A stretch of DNA of 64,000 nt from Nemertoderma westbladi (Eukaryota > Xenacoelomorpha > Nemertodermatida > Nemertodermatidae). Positions within the stretch are counted from its first letter, which is position 1. Each line of letters starts with the position of its first letter. The stretch is taken from NCBI GenBank assembly GCA_032718475.1, contig JAUCBJ010007043.1, forward strand, positions 62,001-126,000, given 5' to 3'. The notes beneath the pieces are model-generated. The model was not told where the DNA came from. It saw only the letters and a list, made by a program, of their open reading frames with translations, and did not search any database. This document shows, one piece after another, positions 9,435 through 20,838 of this stretch. Both the position numbers and the translations under genes were made by a program.

Positions 9435-10906
9435 ATGATTGAGTTGATAGAAGATGATCTTGGTATCAGGGAGCGATATACTCTACCTTTACAAGCGTTT
9501 GTTGATAGCTTGATACGCGGCGACGCTGGTCCAACTACTACGGAGGACGATGGTCGTTATATCTAACCGCCAATGTCCCTGGAGCAACTTGCGCGTGGGT
9601 TGGACTGTAGAAAATTCACCGCTCGCTATACACATCGTAATGGTACGTATATGGACTTATATGGACACCAAAAGGGAAATGGTTTTATTTAAATATCATA
9701 CCCAGCGGAAGCGGAACGATAAACTGAGACTCGAACACGAAAATTCTATTCGAAACCAACTCGAAAGTGCAGATGTTGAAGAGCCGGATAAACGCAGCGA
9801 CTTCACCAAATACCTGGAATTCTTGAGAGAAACCTATCTCGATATTACCAGTCAACAGAATCTAGAAACTCGATATCCTCAAGGTATACATCATGACCGC
9901 ATGGTAGAACTCAAACGGCTCTATTCCACTATGATGTATCTTACCGCCGATCGACCGCTAACTGTTGTGCCGGATAGCTTCGAACAGATGGAGGAATATA
10001 GTAAAACTGGAGAACGATCACCCGCGTTTCCCCTACAAGACGTGCGTCTTTGGTATTATTGCAATGAATGCCCAAGACCCAACCAACAAACAAAAAGACA
10101 TAAACATCCGCGGAGACGTTGCTTTAAACCCGGTTTTACTCGCTATATTTACGGGAGTTTCGAGCGAAACTTGTTCGATGTATCACCTACGCTCGTTCGA
10201 CTCAGACGATCCTTAAATAAACCAATGATCAGAGTTTCGGAATACTCGATCAGATCTCCTCATTCCCTAGTGAGACCTCAGACTCTTGATCCTATTAGTA
10301 TGACGGATACTCCCGAGCTGTACTCACTGTTCACAGATCTAGTGTTACCTGAACAATTAGTCGGTGGCACCCCGGTTGTGGGCTTCCTAGATATTAGCCC
10401 ATCATACCTAGCCGGATTGGGACGCGGACATTTAATATCGCCGTTTAACCCTTACCATCGTCTCGGCTTAACATGATATAACCTGTCACCAAAGTGGCGG
10501 AGAGCGTTGTACCAAATGAGTTAGACACTATTCTACAAAGCTCAGAAAAGGAACTTACGCTTGTTCAGATAAATGTAAATTGCACTAGCAAGTCCAAGCG
10601 GTAAACAAAGCAACTATATCTCAGTTCGATCGGGAAATCCAGAATCTCTAAGAAGTTATCGAACTTGGACGATCCTATTCTCTGCGAGAGTTTTTGGATG
10701 AACGTATCCAGCTACGAGTGGAGGAAAATCAGCTCGAGGAGAAGCATATCGAAACGGCGGATACCTCGACCATAATCCTACACCTTCTGATGCAATCATA
10801 TTGCACCCTTCACCCAGGAGTTATGGCCCTCCTAGTAAAGTGGCTCCCCCCAAAGAGAAAAGGACTCTTGCTAGCCTCAAAAAACTGCGTAAACGCCGTA
10901 AGAAAG
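9435..10906 (+). pseudogene. BELb-1 ORF3, decayed third gene of unknown function
   Basis: This ORF lies after pol in the position of an env gene. The start is ATG at 9435, matching the N-terminus in BELb-2 (20758, minus) and BELb-3 (62033), with the shared block YTLPLQAFVDSLIRG. A stop occurs near 9567. A long open stretch of about 308 codons (9550-10476) contains EMVLFKYHTQR, a YYCNECPRP pair of cysteines followed by a very basic KRHKHPRRRC segment, and a Pro/Leu-rich C-terminal part. A tail at about 10624-10906 encodes a Glu/Arg-rich likely coiled coil and, in another frame, a basic LKKLRKRRKKG end. No signal peptide or membrane anchor is evident, so an envelope protein is unlikely. No known family was recognised. 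Confidence 0.6.
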
Positions 10907-10989
10907 GGTAACTGTTTAGAGTATTTTTATATTTTAGAAACTGTGATTTGTTATATTTTATAGACTTAAATCCCATTTTCTGGGAGCGG

Positions 10990-11011
10990 TGTAAAGGCTT
11001 TTGCGGAATTG
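10990..11011 (+). repeat. BELb-1 3' LTR stub (22 bp)
   Basis: TGTAAAGGCTTTTGCGGAAT plus TG repeats the first 22 bases of the 5' LTR (4522-4543) exactly. It follows the conserved internal end CCATTTTCTGGGAGCGG, as in BELb-3 at 63373-63394. Sequence then changes abruptly to BELa gag at 11012. A deletion has therefore removed the rest of the LTR, the target duplication and an unknown amount of BELa gag. Confidence 0.8.
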
Positions 11012-12440
11012 CCAGAGGTCGAGTCGGAAGGAGAAGGAGACGAGTCGACACGGGACGAGGGTCGACGTACCGATGTCGCCGGCCAGCCACAGGCCGAGGG
11101 CGACGAGCGGCCCACCGAAACGGCGACGGTGGGGCCGACGGTACGACGCCGGACCCGGAGAGATGGAGGAGATGTCGGTACCGATGTCGCCGGCCAGCTA
11201 CAGGCCGAGGGCGACGAACGGCCCACCGAAACGGCGACGGTGGGGCCGCCGGTACGACGTCGGACCCGGAGAGACGGAAGAGAGGTCGGCGACGAGGACG
11301 TCGGGGTTTCTGATCGACTTCGACGGGCCTACAACGCGACCCAGAAACTACTAAAGGAGGCCAAAGAGGGGGCGAAGATAGACGAGGTGAGACTGAGGAA
11401 ACGACTAGGTGAGTCGAATAGACACTTTAATTATCTAATGCGCTTCGGGCAAAGAGAACTGGCCAAGGAGAGAGCGAGAGGGGTTGCCGAGGAACTGTGT
11501 GACTTATGGCGGTGTAGGGGTATGGAACCTAGCGTAGTGTACGTAGGGCCATACTTAGTCGATGCCCGGGGAGTAAAATTAGTGGGTTGGGAGAGACCTG
11601 AGGAGGGCGAATCCGAGGTTAACCCCGAGGATTCGGCCTCGTCGGTCGGAGGAAGTTCCGGGAGGCGGGGGAAAGTTAGTAGGACGGGGAGGCGGAGGGA
11701 ATCCGTCACAACCGATAAGTCTGCTACATCCTCCGTAAAAGAAAGACGGGTGAGAGAGATAAATGCCACGTACCGTCTCGATTTGATAGAGCAAGGTCAA
11801 AGGGAAGTAGGTAGACGGTTAGAGGAGGGGAGAGTGCTGCTAGAGAGGGAAATGGCATTGATTAAAGAAACCGGAGAGAGGGCCGAAAGGGCCGCGAGAA
11901 GCCTTAGGGAGTGTGAGGAAGTAGGGAGGAAGGAACAAGAAGAGCGTGAGGCGGAACGTAGGGAACGTGTAGCGAGAGAGAAAAATGAGCGCAAAGAGCG
12001 TGAGGCGGAACGTAAGGAACGTGTAGCGAGAGAGGAAAGCGAGTGTAAAGAACGTGAGGCGAGAGAGGAAAACGAGTGCAAAGAACGCGAGGCGAGAGAG
12101 GAAAACGAACGCAAAGAGCGTGAGGCGAGACGAAGGGAGGGGGCTAGAAGAGAGTTGGAATTGGCCGAGCGGGACGCACGGGAGTGTAAGGAGAGAATGG
12201 CAAGGAAGGAGTGTGAGCGAAAAGAATTAGAGAAACGCCAAGGTGAGCTTACAGGGTACAAAGCTATACACACGCGCGAACGGGAACTGGCGCGAATAGG
12301 GGCGTCTGAGAGTGGGGCTGGCTCGAGTATTTTCGAGGAGCCAGGGGCCGTGGATACATTTATTAATACCCCACTTACAGGGACCGCACGACAGACCCAA
12401 AACTGGTGTGACCGTACGGGCGGGGGGGGGGGGGGGGGGT
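11012..12440 (+). pseudogene. BELa gag, charged coiled-coil part
   Basis: The open frame continues for about 475 codons up to a poly-G tract. It starts with a 117-base direct repeat encoding DVAGQ-QAEGDERPTETATV twice (about 11069-11280). It continues with a helical region and ends with a Glu/Arg/Lys heptad-like array of KEREAREEN-type repeats (about 11930-12240), a probable long coiled coil. Such assembly regions are plausible for an enlarged Gag, but the sequence is not a recognised family. The 5' start lies at 4437 before the BELb-1 insertion. The frame closes just after eighteen Gs (12422-12439), and homologous-looking coding continues in the +1 frame. Confidence 0.65.
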
Positions 12441-13992
12441 AATAATAATGCTATAGTAGACGTCATTAATATTAATAGTACCGTATTAGACAACTCTAAC
12501 CAAACCTTTATTGCAGGAAATACTTTGCCTAGTGGTAGTAATTTAAATTTAAATCAGAACGATTCTAATATTAACGTAGGAAATAATCCGAACAACGTAG
12601 TTATGCAATATAATCCAAATAATTTAAATAATTTACAAAATAATTCAGATAGTGTAGTCGCGCAAAATAATTCAAATGATTTTATCTCGAACGAACAAAA
12701 TAATTCCGTTTCTAATATGGGTGCTATTAACGTGAACACGTCGGGCGTGTATGGCCAGGCAGATGGGGGCCTGGTAGGCCGTACAATTGGTAGGCCGGAG
12801 GAGGCGGGGTTGAGCCAACCCAGAGAGGGCCTGGTAGGCCACGTAATTGGTAGGCAGGGAGTGGCTGGGTTGGGTAGACCCAGCGAGGGCCTGGTAGGCC
12901 ACGTAGTTGGTAGGCAGGGAGTAGAGGGCCTGGTAGGCCACGCAATAGCAGAGGGAGAGGCGGGGGTGAATAGACCCGACCGCGGTAGGGTTGATGTGTC
13001 GACTAGAGAGGGATATAGTAGCGGGGTGAGAGATAGTGAAGTTAGATGTGGCGAGTGGGGGGGGGGGGGGGGGCTACAAGAACCCCACAACAGCGAGTTA
13101 GCGGCGAAAGGGGGGGGGGCAGAGAGTGCCCCACAGACGTCAACGGATAATGCGCGGGCCGAAATAGGTAAACCGCAACACCCGGCGACGGAGAGTAATA
13201 GGGGGATTGCGAGTATCCCCAGCGGCGTGCGACCGAGCAGAGAGAGACAGGTTGACGTCGTGAGAGGGCGGACGAAGCGTCGAGCCCGATCAGAAGAGGG
13301 AAGAAGAACAGTGGGGTTTAACCGGGAGGTCGACGAGAGATCTCACGAGCGGGAATACTCCACTGAAAGGAGAAGAAGAGAAGACAGTAGTAGAAGTATC
13401 GCCGCGAACGATAGAAGAGCGAGGACGGATAGCGAGCCGTCGGTAGTCGAGATGAGAACGGAGAGTCAGTGGGGTCGGACTCCGGGAGATTGCCGTCGCC
13501 CCGGAGAGATGCGACCTGGCGAGGCGCATTACGCGCCGATGGAGGGGTACGCGATGTACCGGTACGAAGACGAGAACAGTAGAGGGGGGGGTCGAAGAGA
13601 AACTTTCCGACGGAATATACCTACCGATCGAGAATACGGTAGCCGCGGGGAGGACTATTCGAGAAGAATAAACTTCGATCCCGAGCGACACATGCAGACT
13701 GTAGGACATACTGTAGGCCTTACTGCACATACCATAGGCCATGCTGACAGAGGCAATGTAGGCGATAGGATAGCGCGGACAACGGGATTAAACCCGGAAG
13801 TCGCGGAATACATACCGGCGGGTAGGCCAGAAGCTGATAGGCCTATACCGGTACCAGTACAGCAGTATGACTACAGCATGCAGGGACATAACATATACCC
13901 AGGGGAGGGGGGAATTATTGCGGATAGGTGCATGGGCCCCAATATATTAACATCAACCCCAGTACCAAACATACCGGTGGGGGGGGGGGGGA
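12441..13992 (+). pseudogene. BELa gag, Asn-rich and Gly-Leu-Val repeat part
   Basis: Open for about 520 codons in the frame following the first poly-G tract. It begins with an Asn-rich low-complexity region (12441-12720). Next come imperfect repeats of about 60 bp, three to four of them, encoding GLVGHVIGRQGV-type units (12763-12945). A long Arg/Glu/Ser-rich region follows. A second poly-G (13057-13073) is read in frame as glycines. The frame closes just after a third tract (13979-13991), and coding continues in the next frame. Length and composition are far from typical BEL gag. Confidence 0.6.
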
Positions 13993-16487
13993 CAGGGTGA
14001 CATTCCCCCATCACAATATCAACAATATACCCCGATAGGAGCAAGAACAACGAGACCCTTGGATGAAAATAGGTCGTGTGATACAGAAATATGGAGGGGG
14101 CCGCTACCCCCAATGACATACCCAAGTCAAAGAAAGTCAGGAAATAGGACGGACGGACCGCACCAGACAGGAGAAACCATACAGCATCCATCGAACCCAT
14201 TGGAAGCGCAGGCGATGGGGATGGCCACGTTGATCGATGCGTTGAAAACGAGGATCGAGTTACCACCCGTGGAACCATTCAAATTCGATGGGAGTAGGCC
14301 GGAAGAATATCTACAGTTTCGGCGCATGTATAGTAACGAAATACTAACAAAGAACTTGACGCAGGCGGAGTGCCTAAAGTATCTGCAAGTATACACGGGA
14401 GGCCCAGCATACGATATCGTGAGGCAATATCAAGGCATAGAGGGCGGCTTCACGACAGCATGGCGGGCACTGGACAGGGAATACGGGCACCCGGCCAAGA
14501 TCATCAGACAGACACTGAGAGGCATAACATCGGGTGGCCTACAGGATAATCCCGTTAGCATTAAGACGTTCGCTAACAAAGTCGAAAAGGCGCTAATCGT
14601 GCTGAAGACGCTAGACGCGCCATACGAGCTCAACGCGTCCAATAACATCACCACGATAGCGCAGGCACTACCGAACTGGCTGCGCAACAAGTGGAGGAAA
14701 ATCGCTTTCTCCACTCGAGACAAGAAGGGTGTGGAACCGGGTTTAGAAGAAATGTCAAGCTTCTTAAACTACGAGGCTGAACTAATAACCGACCCAGTCT
14801 ATAGCGAAGATAGCCTGGGAAAGGGACCGAAGACGGATTACCATAGACCGAAACCAGAGCACAATACATCAAACGCATTACCGAGGCTCAGGCAATCATT
14901 GCCATATGCAGCGACGCAGGGGACTGCAAGTCCACAGATAGCCGAAAGTAAGACCACACCATGGAACGGACAGGGGAACAATAACAACACGAATAAATAT
15001 AACCCCAGTACGTCCAGTAGGCCGAATCCAAACAATAAGAATAGTAGGGACTTTGGTACAAACGCAGCTGCGATACGCGATGCACTGTATAAGGAGGGCT
15101 ACGACCCAAAGAGCAAATGCCAGCTACATACAAATGCGCTTCATCAAACCATGAACTGCAGGTACTGGCAAGCGCTACCTAGGCAAGATCAGATAGATTA
15201 TGCGTCGAGCAATAAGATCTGCTCGCGATGTGTGATGAGTGGACATAGAGCTAGGGAATGCAAGGAGACGCCGGTCAAGTTCGGTCAAAGGAGAGGCCAA
15301 ACGATGGCAACGAGCACAGTAGGGGCGAAGAAGAGAGGAACGGTGTTACTTGGGGTAGTACCCGTGCGAGTGATTGGAGAAGGCAATCGATCAGTAACAA
15401 CACTAATGCTGGTCGATAGTGGAGCTGCCTTCACATTAGTCGAGGAATGGGTGGCCGAAGAGATAGGATTGAGAACGAGGCCAAGCAGAATGGCGGTAAC
15501 AACCATCTCTAGCAAAGATGAGATCCTGGAGATGAGAACCGGACGGTGCGCAATTGCAGCGGTGGCACCGGGATGCGACTATGGGGCAACCATCGACCCC
15601 ATCCAAGTGATAGAGTCAATAAATATCAATGCCAGGCGGCCAACCAACATCGAGGTCGAGCAATATAAATTCCTGGACGACATTGACTTCTCAATCCCAG
15701 AAGTGGACGTTAGGAAGGTATCCATCATAGTAGGAATGGACTGCCCAACGGCCCACGAAAGAATGCAAACGGTCTTCGGCGAAGACAAGCAGTGTGACCC
15801 GGTGGCGATATTAACACCATTCGGGTGGACGCTGAGTGGCCCAATCAAGAGCAAGATACCATTTAGGATGTCGGAGACATCAGGATGCATGTTCGCGGGA
15901 ACCATGCAGGAAATGGGTGATGAGGGAGCAGAGGAGCAGCTTAAAAGACTGCTCAGACAAGATTTCGAGGGACTAAAAGAGACCGGGGTCGGGACCTCGG
16001 TAGAAGACAAGCAGGCTTTACAAAGTGTGGAGGAATCGATGACATGCGATGAGGGGCGGTATACCATAGGGATGGTATGGAAGCTACCGAAGCTACCGTT
16101 ACCCGATAACAGAGGGATGGTACTCACGAGGCTTCGTAAGTTGAAGCAGACACTAAAACGGAGCCCCGAGAAGAATGAGTACATCCACAGAACCATTAAG
16201 AAGTACGTCGTGAAAGGATGGGCCGTGGAGTTACCGGTCGACGAACCAAACACGGATAGGACCTATTACCTGCCACTCCACGTGGCCTTAGATCCAAAGG
16301 AAGGTAAACTACGGATGGTAGTGGACGCGTCGGCAAAGACCAACAGAAAATGTCTAAACGACTATCTGCTAGAGGGTCCCAACATTTACAACTCAGGGAT
16401 AGAGGTCCTACTTAGATTTAGAAATGGGAAACACGCCTTCACCTGTGACATAGAAGGCATGTTCAACCAAGTCCGTGTGACGGAAGG
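13993..16487 (+). pseudogene. BELa capsid, CCHC, protease and RT N-terminus
   Basis: Open frame of about 830 codons (first ATG 14059; reading is continuous back to the poly-G). Residues below are counted from 14059. DUF1759-type capsid: about 65-270. CCHC knuckle CSRCVMSGHRAREC: about 388. Aspartic protease core LVDSGAAFTLV: about 450. RT fingers with YYLPLHVALDP and RMVVDASA: about 735-760. First palm block FTCDIEGMFNQV: about 795. The frame then collapses because the RT palm, including the YxDD box, is missing; the join near 16487 moves straight to the RT thumb/connection. The element therefore lacks a functional polymerase. Confidence 0.85.
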
Positions 16488-16489
16488 AC

Positions 16490-17353
16490 ATGGCAAACAA
16501 GAGGATAGAGTCTCAACAGAAGGCACTGGGAATCGTGTGGGACAAAGAGACAGATGAACTGAAGTACCAGTTAAGCCAGGAGGGCGCAGACATCCACACA
16601 AAGAGGGGCTATGTGTCGTACATAGCAAGGATATACGATCCCCTAGGCCTAGCATCCCCATTACTAGTCACGGGAAAACAGATACTCAAGAGAGTATACA
16701 AATTAAAGGATGAGTGGGACGCAGAGGTCCCGGAAGAGATTAGAAAGCAGTGGCATAAGTGGACGGAGAGCCTGGAGCAGATGGGAACATACAGTATGCC
16801 GCGAGTGTATTTCCCGGATGGGAACATGACGAGCCTAGACCTACACATGTTCTCCGATGCGTCATTAGAGGCATACGGAGCAGCACTCTATTTAGTACAA
16901 CGAGAGGGGGCTCATAAACCCAGACTCGCCTTCAGCAAGGCGAAGTCAACACCACCAGATTCGGCATCGGTTCCCAAACTAGAATTGACAGCTGCGAGAC
17001 TAGGAGTTAGGGCCATGACCTACCTAATGGATACTATACCGAACATAGTGGAGACACACTACTGGACGGATTCCATGGTAGTGCTTGGCTGGCTACATAA
17101 CGAGAAAACGCGATACCCAATATTCGTCGCAAATAGAGTGGACGAAATAAGGGCGACCACAGAACTGGAAAGGTGGCACTACTGCCCAACGGACGAGAAC
17201 CCAGCGGACTTGTTGTCGAGGGGCGTGGTACGCCACACTTTCTTGAAGAAGGAAGTATTGTGGCAACATGGGCCACAATTTCTGAGCGATAAGGAGGCCT
17301 GGCCGCCGATGAGAAAGGTGGACCCGGGCCCAGAAGTAGTGTCAGAGGGATAA
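16490..17353 (+). pseudogene. BELa RT connection and RNase H
   Basis: This open segment is shifted by one frame relative to the preceding RT part because of the palm deletion. It begins in the RT thumb/connection (block YDPLGLASPLL near 16636). RNase H follows: HMFSDASLEAYGAAL (first catalytic Asp near 16856), KLELTAARLG (Glu), YWTDSMVVLGWL (Asp) and NPADLLSRG (Asp, near 17203). RNase H would remove the RNA template during reverse transcription. It ends at an in-frame TAA (17351-17353); the same frame resumes at once into the integrase part. Confidence 0.85.
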
Positions 17354-18931
17354 GAGGGAGATTCAGAGGGAGAAGAGATATACTCCCAGATGGTAAGGGA
17401 GATTAGGGACGTGCAACCAAAACAAGAACTATGCGATAACCCGACGGATAAACTCCTCAGCTACAGTTCTAGTTGGTATAAGACCAAGAAATTAGTGGCG
17501 TACTGGAGAGCCTTCGGGAATTTCCTCGCGGGAGTTGGCAGGGGTAAGAAGATCAGGACAACCATAGATCTGGAAGGAGCGGCTAAAGCAGTCATCCGCT
17601 ATGAACAACGGAAGAACTATGGCGACGAGGTGGAACGCGTCGGTAAGCAACAGCATCTTCGATGGGACAGCGAGCTGATCACGCTGTCACCACAACTTAA
17701 TGATGACGGGATTCTAGTAATGAACTCTAGGGTGGGTTACAACAATAGTATCGTCGTACCACCGAAGCCCATCATCATCCCTACAGGATCGCCAATAGTC
17801 CACCAGATTATCTGGGACTCCCACAAGTCGATATTGCATGGGGGCACCAACCGAACCCTCACGGAGATAAGGAGGACCTACTGGGTCAAACAGTTGAGGA
17901 AGAAGGTAAAAGCGGTAGTGGGGCAGTGCCAGACCTGCCGACGAGCAAAGAAGGAGCGAGCCATACAGGAGATGGCGCCACTACCGGCGAGTAGGGTAAG
18001 ACAGCACGACCCGCCATTTACGCATTGTGGTGTGGATATGTTCGGGCCGATAAAGATCAAAGTGATGCGACACACGGAGAAACGCTATGGCATTATCTTC
18101 GTATGCAACAACACACGGGCAGTAGGGATAGAACTCGCCCAAGATGCAACCGCATCAGCATTCATTAATGCTTTAGAAAGGTTCAGAGACCGCAAAGGTG
18201 GGACAATTGCAGTGATATACAGCGACAACGGCACCAATTTTGTGGGGGCAGAGAACGAGATGGCAGAGGCCTTGGATATCCTGGAAGGAGAGGAAGTCAG
18301 GGCAGCCATGAGACGACGACAAGTAAAGTGGGAGAGAAGGACGCCGTATGCACCACATACACTAGGATGCGTCGAGAGACTGGTGGGCAGTTCAAAGCGT
18401 CTCATGACGAAATTAATGAACACCCATATGGTCACAGAGGACGTCTTGAGAACAGTACTAGCGAAGTGTGAGGGTATCATTAATAGCAGACCGCTATACC
18501 CGGAGAATGATGACCCTGAGTCACTAGACGTGCTGACGCCTAGCCATTTCCTAATGGAAAGGCCAGCGACCATCGATATGCGGGGTGTAGACCCAGATGA
18601 CATACACTCCCGCCAAAGTTGGAAAGTCGCTAAAGCAATAAGCGCAGAGTATTGGAGAAGGTGGGTAGAAGAATACCTGCCCACGCTGCATAAAAGAAGC
18701 AAGTGGAGGAAGCCGAATAGGGAGTTAAGAGAGGGAGATCTCGTAATCGTTACGGATGATACTATCATCAACAACCAATGGCGGTTGGCGAGAGTTGTAG
18801 GCACTTACTCCGATGAGGACGGAAGAGTCCGATCGGTAGAAGTGCGGATAGGTGGCAAGATAGGTGCTAAGGACAGAAAAACCTACAGGAGAGCTGTAGG
18901 GAAATGCTGTCTATTAGAAGGGGCACCTTAG
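17354..18931 (+). pseudogene. BELa integrase
   Basis: Open and in frame with RNase H except for the TAA at 17351 (first ATG 17390; residues counted from there). A zinc-binding HHCC region ends in CQTCRRAKK near residue 185. The catalytic triad is Asp216 (GVDMFGP), Asp279 (YSDNGTNF) and Glu329 (VERLVGS). The C-terminal part has the GDLVIVTDD and RLARVVGTY blocks of the DUF5641 tail found in BEL/Pao integrases. All catalytic residues are present. It integrates cDNA with 5-bp target duplications, consistent with TACTG. Only the upstream stop and the RT deletion mark it as non-functional in this copy. Confidence 0.9.
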
Positions 18932-19123
18932 ATTGGAGTTAGAAAGGAGTTTAGTCGTCCAAGTTTTGGACTGAGGGGGGTGGGATTGAGGGCGAGACGC
19001 CCTTCCCACACACAAAATAGAAAATAAAAAAAATAATAGTACATAATAGGTACGCAGTTAGTAGGCAGAAGTTAGTCAGTAAGAGGGTACGTAGTACCGT
19101 CAGTTAGTTAGTTAGTTAGGAGG
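18932..19123 (+). repeat. BELa post-integrase spacer, left part of hairpin repeats
   Basis: A short untranslated spacer ends in copies of GTACGTAGTACCGTCAGTTAG. GGTAC-GTA-GTACC is self-complementary. The array continues at 30586 after the BELb-2 insertion. The last five bases, GGAGG (19119-19123), are the left target duplication of BELb-2. Confidence 0.75.
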
Positions 19124-20181
19124 TGTACGCGCTTTTGAAGACCTTTAGCAGTTTAACCTGCCAAAATTTATATGTCTTTTGGTTTATAAATAGACTTTAG
19201 TAAATGACAAGTATTTAATACCAATAAACATAACATTAGCCGAAGCCAGCCTAGTGCGCGTCCATTCACCCGCTGGATATACCCGGGAGACTGGATTCGG
19301 ATGGGGCTTAGATTTTATTATTGCAGTGTAAGCTTACTGTATTATTCGATTGATCGTTAATAAATAATTTCTGACGAGTATTATTCACTTTCGGGAAATA
19401 TTAACAGTTCCTTTAGGACGTGGCGCTCTATCTAGGTAAACAGAGATATGACTTATACTAAACACAACTGTAAGGCTTATGATTCACGTATGAGGCGCAT
19501 TCTTTAGGAAATGCTTAGTTATCAGCCACAATCATGCACACTACCGGTACCACACAATACTGCACACTAATCTGTCGACCGTCAATGAATTTTATCATAT
19601 ATAAAGAGAACAGCAATTGACTCATGTAGTGCCTATCAAATAGCATTAAACTCACTACAAACCACGATAATATAAGTCGCAATCGCTATATGTAACCTGT
19701 CTCTCTAACCTGTAGTGTATCAAGAAAATTGGGTAATTTGGGTTATTTATCGATGTTCTCCAAGTAATAATATTCAACCAAACAACAGTAAAACCATTAA
19801 GACGGTAGGTTAAGATATGATATGACAATGTACTGATAATGTAACAATGATACGATCTGCCGATAACAGTTATACGTTCTATAATCTAAGCCTACTAATG
19901 TTTCTTCTAAAGTCTGAAACAAATTGACTCCAGAGCCGGTGTTCCTGGCCTAGATCGAAACAACACAACTATAACAAGAAAAACAGTAAGACTGAACACT
20001 CCTAGCACGATCTGTAGAATATCTCCACATCGACAGTAAAAATCGCCCTGATTGGCTGTTAAGCTAAACAAAGAACCATGTGTCCAACGGCCGTTTCCAT
20101 GCCAGCAACCAGCTGTTAGATGTCGTAATCTGAATCATCAAGGCTACACTGTGCAAGAGGATTTGACGCATTGCGGGAAAT
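19124..20181 (-). repeat. BELb-2 3' LTR, truncated at its start
   Basis: Matches 29410-30463 closely. The first part of the LTR (equivalent to 30464-30585, including the TGTAAAAGC start) is missing, together with the polypurine region. The outer end reads TGTACGCGC on the plus strand and abuts the GGAGG target duplication. Confidence 0.88.
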
Positions 20182-20305
20182 AAGTCTCCATAGTCCGGAT
20201 CCTGACGGATATAATTGATTAAGTTATAGGAATGAAGGTCGCTAGGATTAACACTCCTGAGAAATTTGCGTACGAACTTGGTTGAAATACATTCTCCGAC
20301 GCGCT

Positions 20306-20758
20306 TCAGTAGTTCGTAACTCGATATGCGTGATTTCTGTTCGACAGAAGCGAATAGATAAGGATGGAACGCATAAACTCCTTCGTAAGCGCGTCCAGGA
20401 TAATATATTTTTCGTGTTCTATTCCCGGTTTATCGTTACGACTCCGCTGGGTATGATATTTAAATAGAACCATTTCCCTTTCGGTGTCTACATCGTCCGT
20501 ATCATGCAAGTCGATAGGATGGCCGGTAGTTATGAAGTCCATATACGTACCATTACGATGCGTATAGCGAGCGGTGAATTTTCGATAGTCCAATTCACGC
20601 GTAAGTTGCTCTTGGGACATCGGCGGTTCGATATAACGACCATCATCCTCCGTAATGGTTGGATCGGCTTCACCGCGTATCAAGCTATCCACAAATGCTT
20701 GTAAAGGTAGAGTATATCGCTCCCTGATACCAAGATCATCTTCTATCAACTCCGTCAT
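20306..20758 (-). pseudogene. BELb-2 ORF3, N-terminal 150 codons
   Basis: In this copy ORF3 starts at ATG 20758 (minus) and is open without stops through the first 100 conserved residues, including QAFVDSLIRG, DDGRYIEPPMSQEQL, LDYRKFTARYTHRNG and EMVLFKYHTQR. It then enters about 40 residues not shared with BELb-1, and the rest of the gene is deleted before the LTR. Because the N-terminus is intact here but broken in BELb-1 and BELb-3, the frame was maintained in a recent ancestor. Acidic and hydrophilic, with no signal peptide. Function unknown. Confidence 0.65.
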
Positions 20759-20838
20759 ATCTGCTATTTGGGTTTATTAATATTATAAGGAGTTTATGTT
20801 TAGGCGAGCGGGGGTCGCTGCCTACCTTTCTTTGCCCC

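Larger units (their letters stand above)
4522..11011 (+). mobile_element. BELb-1: internally deleted BEL/Pao copy inside BELa gag
   Basis: This copy is related along its length to BELb-3. Order: truncated 5' LTR (4522 to about 5033), gag lacking its N-terminal half, CCHC, protease, a 194-bp foldback insert, two small pol remnants, the conserved 3' non-coding region, a decayed ORF3, and a 22-base stub of the 3' LTR. Missing parts relative to BELb-3 are the 3' half of the 5' LTR plus UTR plus gag N-terminus, all RT and most of RNase H (join near 7472), and the whole integrase core (join near 7664). It cannot move by itself. The right LTR and target duplication are lost, so the right boundary is approximate. 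Confidence 0.88.

Noticed and set aside
9435-10906. ORF3 as a retroviral-type envelope gene
   Set aside because: Position fits, but there is no signal peptide, furin-like site or transmembrane anchor in any of the three copies; the protein is basic and hydrophilic.
11797-12273. Ser/Leu/Arg-rich minus-strand frame
   Set aside because: It is the complementary image of the Glu/Arg/Lys coiled-coil repeats of BELa gag on the plus strand.
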